Source: Membranipora membranacea (lineage: Eukaryota; Bryozoa; Gymnolaemata; Cheilostomatida; Membraniporidae). From it: a stretch of 64,000 bases of DNA. The first letter of the stretch is position 1. Every line of letters begins with the position of its first letter. The stretch lies in contig OU612068.1 of assembly GCA_914767715.1 (NCBI GenBank), forward strand, positions 21,762,001-21,826,000. Direction: 5' to 3'. Below the pieces are notes generated by a model, which saw only the letters and a program-made list of their open reading frames with translations, did not search any database and was not told where the DNA came from. Below are positions 60,423-64,000 of this stretch, piece after piece. Both the position numbers and the translations under genes were made by a program.

Positions 60423-63400
60423 TCAATCTTTTCCAAAGTTCGAATCTCCACCAGGCTGGTCAACCCTGTGAAGTGTCTCTGCCAAACCAAAGTACCCCCT
60501 ATACGCCACTTCATCAGGGGTTACATCATAGTGGTAGTGACCTCCGACCCCTCTATCAGTAAAACAATGGAAATGTTCTACTCTCAGGTTCCAACCCTGT
60601 AGAAAAAGGCAAGGGTATATGTAACATTGCAGCACAGTTATGAGTAAGAATTAGTAAGTTAGATGAGAAAATTGTTGTTCTTGGGTTGATCTCAGAGGCA
60701 ATGATGGAGCCAGATATGGGCAAATTATGTCTTTTATGAATGGTCCAGATTCAGTATACTGATAAAAACACTCTAGCCCAACTTATCAAATTGAAACAAC
60801 TTACCGGGTCGTGTGATACGAGGTACCCAACGGCTGTGAGAGGAGCTTCGTATTCAAAAAACTTGAGCCAGTTGTTCAGTTGTTCGTCTGTTGTCACAGG
60901 GCATTCTGAGAAATCTGACTGGAAATGATAATCCACAGAAAGAGATATACTATAATGTAAATGAATGAGTATGTAACAGTGAACATGATACTGTCAGGTT
61001 AAATGATTACAAATATCGATTTAGAGAAGTTGCAGTCATTAACCACTTCTGCTTTTTTTGCCAGCCGTACCGGTTCTTGTATTGCAATCACTTGAGAATA
61101 ATGTAGAGCTCCTGCCCTCTAGCACGCAAGTGTTGGAGGCTCTTAGTTAGAAACCAATTGCAGTATACTGTCTACTTAACTCTGTGCCCAGGTGTGCTCC
61201 GACCTGCTTGCAGACTTTTTCCCAGTCTTCAGACTGAGACAGACTTTGTGACTTTTCAAAACCATGATGGTCTTATTGGTTGCACTGGTGCGTAGGTATG
61301 AAGCAAAAGGGATCTCTGCAAACCAACTACATGGAAATGTTTTTCACTTACCATGATATGGAGTTTCGCTTTTCCCTGTTCCACGAGAAAAGTTCCGCCA
61401 AGTCCTACAGGCTGTTCACCATACTTCTCTGCCAGGCAACTTCTTATACAACTCATGTAGTTATCTTCTCCTGTCCGTTTACTGGCTTTTACTTCAAGTA
61501 CCTGTTGAAAAAATGGCGGTGTAACTTTTAGGAATTGTATGTGGTTCCATCCAAGTCATCCACATGACTTCTACCATTGCAAAATGATAGAGAAACCTCT
61601 TGCATACCAAATCAATGATTACAGTACATTCAATACTAGCATATTGTAACTTTGAAAGCTAAATAACGATATTTGTAGATAGAGTGTACCTCCTACAGGC
61701 GACAGATCAGTTACATAATTGATGAACAGGGAATTATACCCTTTTAAAAAAATTTCAGACCAACCTTGCCGCTTCTTTCCCCTTTGGATATGTAGAGGTT
61801 AGCCATTAGTGCAAACTGATCTGTGTCTATCCCTGATGCTTCACCTAGCTTTGTGTCAGTGTTCACTTTTGCTATTTGAGTTTTGATTTTCATATTATCT
61901 CCATCTATGTGCACATTAGCCATCATCTCACTGTTCACACCCACAACAGGCCATGGTCCAGCTCCTGGACCCACGGCTAAGCCTGTAGTTGTCCCTGCTT
62001 GATTTACTACATCCTTTATTCTGTAAAGCTAAATTAAAAGACGCCACACTCAAGATGGTGAATTCCAAAACAAATTTACTCTCATTTATCAGATGACACT
62101 CAGCAGAGGAAATTGAAATAGCAGTGGCGCCGCGATCAAAGTTAGTGAAAGAAACTATACTTGTTTGAAGACATCTTACATACATAAGAAGGAAAACAGG
62201 CCAAATCTTTTGAGAGATGTATGTGACCCAAGCAGGAAGAAAGGAAAGAAGAACTAGCCAATCAGAGCCAACACACTGGCTAGAAACATTGGTACCGAGG
62301 TCAAGAAGTGGGTCTATCAATCAATAGTGTGCTGATGTTGACATATACAGATGTCAGTGACAGAGTTTTTGAACTGGTTAGTAGAAATTTTTTTAAGTTA
62401 CAGTAAAATTTTACCCAACCTTTTCTCTATTGACAAGTGGAAGTAGATAGGCTGGCCCACCAACATCAACAACCTTTTGGTCACCGCATAATCCTAAAAG
62501 AACAGTGTAAATAAATGACTATTACAATCACCACTGTTGTGGGGTGGAAGCAGCGTATCATAATAAACTTGAGTTAATTTAGTACAAATACTTGTGTGAT
62601 TTGATAAGCCAAAAGACCATCTCCAAAGCGCAACGGAGAAAGGAAGAATTGACCCTATGTAGATTTTCATTCCTCCCTACAGTTGTGAAAGATTTGGTCT
62701 AGGTAATTTCCCTTGCATACTTGTCAGAATTATAGATCACTTAGGACCTTCAGGCCAAGAGCTTATTGAGTCTCTTTTAACTGGCCTCACAAAATAACAG
62801 AACCCTTGTCTTAAAGTATTGATCATCATGCTTATTGCCGCTATCAAGTTTAATTCAATTTAATTATTTTAAAAACAACCTATGGTTATTTAACAATCAC
62901 TACTTAGTGAAAAAACATACAGACTACTAGGTATCCACATCAGCAATAATCGTGTGACGATATTGTTCAATTACCGATGACCAATTGCTCTGTGTGACTT
63001 TTGAATCTTCCATGCTACTCGAACAAATGGACTGAGGGAGCGACCTTGTGTATGCCAGATGGTCTTTTTCACCAGAAAATATGTAGTAGTTATCAAACTT
63101 AAAGTGAATACAGACCCAATAACAGTTTTATGATTAAACGCCTTACCTGGTGCTGCTAGACTGTAAGGAGGCTGACTCAGATCAGGACAATCAACTACTG
63201 ATACATCAACTGTAGCAAAGTTCTTAGATAATCCTGCTCTCAAAACTAAGGGGAGAGAAGAATAGAATATCTGGCTTAAAATCCATTATACCAGAGCAGC
63301 CAGGAAAATTATTGATTAATATTGCTCTCCAAAGGCAATGATGTGTCGCCAGCGCTCAAAATCTGTCATAACTTATATAGGCGCGAAGGCTGGCATTAAT

Positions 63401-64000
63401 TTACAGATTCTGCAAAGCGATCGAGCTCGCCATGCTGAGAATACGCAGGCAGCATAGTTAGTAAAGCACATAAATAGAATTTCATCGCACACGCCACACT
63501 GACAGAGCCTTATAAAGATTGGATTTGTACAAATCAGCATGGTAACAAAGTCCTAGTGGTCCAAATAATCTACTACTTACTTACATACCAGAGGTTTTTC
63601 TTTTGCAGCTTGCGCAACTAGCTCTTTACGACTGTACGCCAAAAACTTTGCTCCTGCATGTTATAGCATGCATGGGTCTACATCGCAGCTCAGGGAGATT
63701 CTCCCTGATCGCACTCATTCTGAGATATGTGATTGGAACATATAAAGTTGTCAAGATCCCATGATATCCACATCGGCATAACCAACACGCGCTACGCCAT
63801 GCCATCCTCTATAACAGAAGACCTCTATCACTAGTGGCCCGCATCAACTCCTTCATTGACTCTTCTGCCTGCAGAAAGGAGTACTCCTCGCCAGCAGCCA
63901 CCTATTTTATGGTAAGACCAATGCCATCACATTCACAATTCGATTCACAAATTTTGTACCCTCAAAATTACTCACCTTCAGCAATTTCTTCCAGTGGCGG
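60423..64000 (-). CDS. C11orf54-like (DUF1907) ester hydrolase, paralogue B, 5' end cut by window
   Basis: Second tandem copy of the C11orf54 family. Exons in transcript order: 63976-64000 (partial first exon, PPLEEIAE), 63147-63245, 62420-62493, 61765-62028, 61352-61501, 60805-60918, 60423-60596. It has VSVVDCPDL, LCGDQKVVDVGG, the intact GPGAGPWP Gly loop and GLGGTFLVEQGKAK. Its zinc-site region reads EHFHCF and GHYHYDVTPDE. It ends with SNFGKD, close to the human SIGRD end, so this copy looks nearer the ancestral form than paralogue A. Exon lengths and phases equal those of A except exon 4 (264 against 255 bases) and the last exon (174 against 159). The initiator codon lies beyond the right edge of the window. 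Confidence 0.9.
62253..62283. mobile_element. CCAAT element, family B half copy
   Basis: CTAGCCAATCAGAGCCAACA and CACTGGCTAG. This is one arm of the family B hairpin, in the intron between exons 3 and 4 of paralogue B; the opposite arm is not evident. Confidence 0.55.

Overview
This is a eukaryotic nuclear window, almost certainly from a slowly evolving, probably marine, invertebrate animal. Every gene is cut into many GT-AG exons separated by AT-rich introns. The encoded proteins read as clear orthologues of vertebrate genes, including a ciliary gene (CFAP69), a Mediator subunit and an animal-type plexin-domain receptor. I cannot name the phylum from sequence alone. No bacterial operons, CRISPR arrays, rRNA or tRNA genes were recognised.

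Layout. (1) 1313-9756, minus: SFSWAP, an RS-type splicing regulator, 16 coding exons, 790 aa. (2) 11065-20859, plus: MED24 of the Mediator tail, 18 coding exons, 895 aa, head-to-head with SFSWAP across about 1.3 kb. (3) 22202-30205, plus: CFAP69, 16 coding exons, 930 aa. (4) 31027-38746, minus: a tastin/TROAP-like spindle-associated protein, 13 coding exons, 1210 aa, convergent with CFAP69. (5) 39948-53459, plus: a plexin-domain-containing (PLXDC) type I membrane protein with two mucin-like Ser/Thr regions. (6) 55046-59230, minus, and (7) from 60423 past the right edge, minus: two tandem paralogues of the C11orf54 (DUF1907) ester hydrolase. All exon boundaries were worked out by hand from splice signals, phase continuity and protein family similarity. 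They join without frame breaks, but transcripts have not been checked.

The genes do not form a pathway. Their shared interest is architectural. There is a recent partial exon-plus-intron duplication in PLXDC that creates an extra mucin exon, an aborted duplication of MED24 exon 2, and a tandem duplication of the whole C11orf54 gene with diverging copies. Introns and spacers carry several small inverted-repeat or hairpin families: a roughly 500 bp foldback MITE (2 copies), a roughly 120 bp element with a conserved donor-like core (4 copies), a CCAAT-containing hairpin (4 copies) and a GGGAGT hairpin (3 copies). There is also one LINE 3' remnant, several minisatellites and long G/C homopolymers.
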